From the NCBI GenBank assembly GCA_013812805.1, contig JACCSV010000334.1, forward strand, positions 1 through 6,716: a stretch of DNA of 6,716 bases, in the 5' to 3' direction. The notes under the pieces were generated by a model. The model was not told where the DNA came from. It saw only the letters and a list, made by a program, of their open reading frames with translations, and did not search any database. Numbering within the stretch: the stretch's first letter is position 1; each line of letters opens with the position of its first letter. A program made the position numbers and the translations under genes. The DNA is from Sphingomonas sp. GTDB taxonomy: Bacteria; Pseudomonadota; Alphaproteobacteria; Sphingomonadales; Sphingomonadaceae. Shown here one piece after another: positions 5,551 through 6,716 of this stretch.

Positions 5551-6716
5551 ATGAAATCCAAACCTAAGCCTGGCCGCCTATGCTTGGCGGTTGCCTGCCT
5601 GGCCTTCGCTGCGCCAGCTGTTGCGCAATTCCAGCCGCTTGAGCCGATCGCTCTCCCGCCAGGCGTGGAGCAGGGTGTGGACATGGTCTACATGGACAAG
5701 GAAATCAAAGGCAACATCCGCTGGCGCAACACCAAGCTCGATAACGTCACCTTCGCCCGGTACGCGGGCGCTCCGCTCGACCTCGTCCAGGCAATCAACC
5801 CGCTTTATACCGAGCTGCGCCGCGGCCTCGTTAGTTACCAGAAGCAGTGGAGCAGCCTGCCGCAGTTCCGGATCGACCCCGGTCAGACAGTCGCGCAGGG
5901 GGCTGACGGCGAACGGGTCACCCTGCTGCGTGAGCGGCTCGGGCTTCCTGCCGGAAGCCGCTTCGACGAGGAGCTTCACCGCCGCGTGAGCCTCTACCAG
6001 CAGGTGCACGGCCTCAAGCCGGACGGGGTCGTCGGCGATGATTTGATCACCTCGCTCAATCGCGGGGCGCTCCACTACGCGCAGGTGCTGATGATCAACA
6101 TGGAGCGCGCCCGGCGGCTTCCGGCTCCGGGCGAGCTCAAGCGGCACATCATCGTCGATGCCGGGTCGGCGCGCGTTTTGATGTACGAGAACGGGTCGCT
6201 GGTGGACTCAATGCGAGCGGTGGTCGGTTCCTACAAGACGCAGACGCCGATGATGGCAGCGCAAATTCGCTACGCGATCGTCAATCCTTACTGGAATGTG
6301 CCGCCGGATCTGAATGTTACGATGGTCGCGCCAGCCGTGTTGGCGCATGGCCTGCGCTATCTCACAGAACGGAAATATCAGGTATTTGCCGCAGGCGACC
6401 GGCGCCTCGATCCGGCAACTGTCGACTGGCAGGCGGTGAAAAACGGCCAACTCTTGCTGCGCATCCGCCGCGGCCCGGGGCCGGGCAACTCAATGGGCGA
6501 CATCAAGTTCATGATGCCCAACGACCTCGGCATCTATCTGCACGACACTCACGAAAAGAGCGTGTTCGACAAGGATGACCGCTGGGTCAGCAACGGCTGC
6601 GTTCGGGTCGAAGACGCGCAGCGGCTGGCGACGTGGCTGTTCGGCGCGATGCCAAAGGGCGGCGATCCCGATGTCGAGGAGCGGGTCGACATGGCCGAGC
6701 CGGTGCCGGTCTTCCT
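5551..6716 (+). CDS. L,D-transpeptidase, LdtD/YcbB type, with peptidoglycan-binding domain (partial, C-terminus off the right edge)
   Basis: The first 388 residues of a periplasmic L,D-transpeptidase are present. Such enzymes form 3-3 peptidoglycan crosslinks, or attach proteins to the wall, through a catalytic cysteine. Residues 1-25 are a signal peptide (basic start, LCLAVACLAFAAP core, likely cleavage AVA|Q). Residues 121-170 fit a PG_binding_1 domain (LRERLGLP...YQQVHGLKPDGVVGDD...LN). The YkuD domain starts near 199 with IIVDAGSARVLMYENG, then IVNPYWNVPPDL (243-254). The active site has HDTH at 331-334 and SNGCVRV at 347-353, so His331 and Cys350 are the expected catalytic residues. The SxGC form and the NPYWxVP segment point to the LdtD/YcbB branch rather than the short LdtA-C type. 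ATG 5551 has AGGA 6 bases upstream. No gene follows within the window, so operon context is unknown. Confidence 0.93.
   Translation, partial: MKSKPKPGRLCLAVACLAFAAPAVAQFQPLEPIALPPGVEQGVDMVYMDKEIKGNIRWRNTKLDNVTFARYAGAPLDLVQAINPLYTELRRGLVSYQKQWSSLPQFRIDPGQTVAQGADGERVTLLRERLGLPAGSRFDEELHRRVSLYQQVHGLKPDGVVGDDLITSLNRGALHYAQVLMINMERARRLPAPGELKRHIIVDAGSARVLMYENGSLVDSMRAVVGSYKTQTPMMAAQIRYAIVNPYWNVPPDLNVTMVAPAVLAHGLRYLTERKYQVFAAGDRRLDPATVDWQAVKNGQLLLRIRRGPGPGNSMGDIKFMMPNDLGIYLHDTHEKSVFDKDDRWVSNGCVRVEDAQRLATWLFGAMPKGGDPDVEERVDMAEPVPVF

Noticed and set aside
5551..6450. Minus-strand open frames (5578-6147, 6208-6450) opposite the L,D-transpeptidase
   Set aside because: The plus frame has a signal peptide, a peptidoglycan-binding domain and an intact catalytic motif; the antisense frames are by-products of high GC.

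Overview
The window looks like chromosomal DNA of a high-GC alphaproteobacterium, most likely a sphingomonad (Sphingomonadales). The reasons are the GC-rich codon use, two copies of a TGTCCGCTT...AAGCGGACA intergenic hairpin that I associate with that group, and the mix of protein families. The assignment comes from recognition by eye, not from a search.

Layout, left to right. (1) Positions 1-1507, minus strand: a two-gene translationally coupled unit. A heme-oxygenase-like diiron oxidase (HDO-type, 'iron-containing redox enzyme') is followed, with a 4-base GTGA overlap, by a class I SAM-dependent methyltransferase with an NPPY motif, cut by the left edge. (2) Positions 1501-1743, plus strand: a small HGG-motif protein with a putative Cys3His metal site. 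Its start codon overlaps the divergent start of the oxidase gene. (3) Positions 1757-1809: a REP-like hairpin and a second short hairpin between two convergent genes. (4) Positions 1804-3933, minus strand: a 709-residue protein built almost entirely of RTX calcium-binding repeats with a type I secretion-like C-terminus, an internal near-identical 297-bp tandem duplication, and a good sigma70-type promoter upstream. (5) Positions 3934-4749: intergenic, with an AT-rich operator-like cluster of three AATTGGG/CCCAATT heptamers. (6) Positions 4750-5111, minus strand: a small conserved-looking gene broken by two single-base frameshifts, one of them in a run of seven G. (7) Positions 5112-5550: intergenic, with a second degenerate REP-like hairpin and an inverted repeat just upstream of the next gene. 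(8) Position 5551 to the right edge, plus strand: a secreted LdtD/YcbB-type L,D-transpeptidase with a peptidoglycan-binding domain, cut by the right edge.

The genes do not form one pathway. The oxidase and methyltransferase are the only pair with clear evidence of joint expression, and they could act on the same substrate. The RTX protein and the L,D-transpeptidase both work at or outside the cell envelope but are separate transcription units. The most noteworthy items are the oxidase-methyltransferase pair, the doubly frameshifted gene with its G7 tract, and the duplicated RTX module. I see no mobile element, CRISPR array, rRNA or tRNA.
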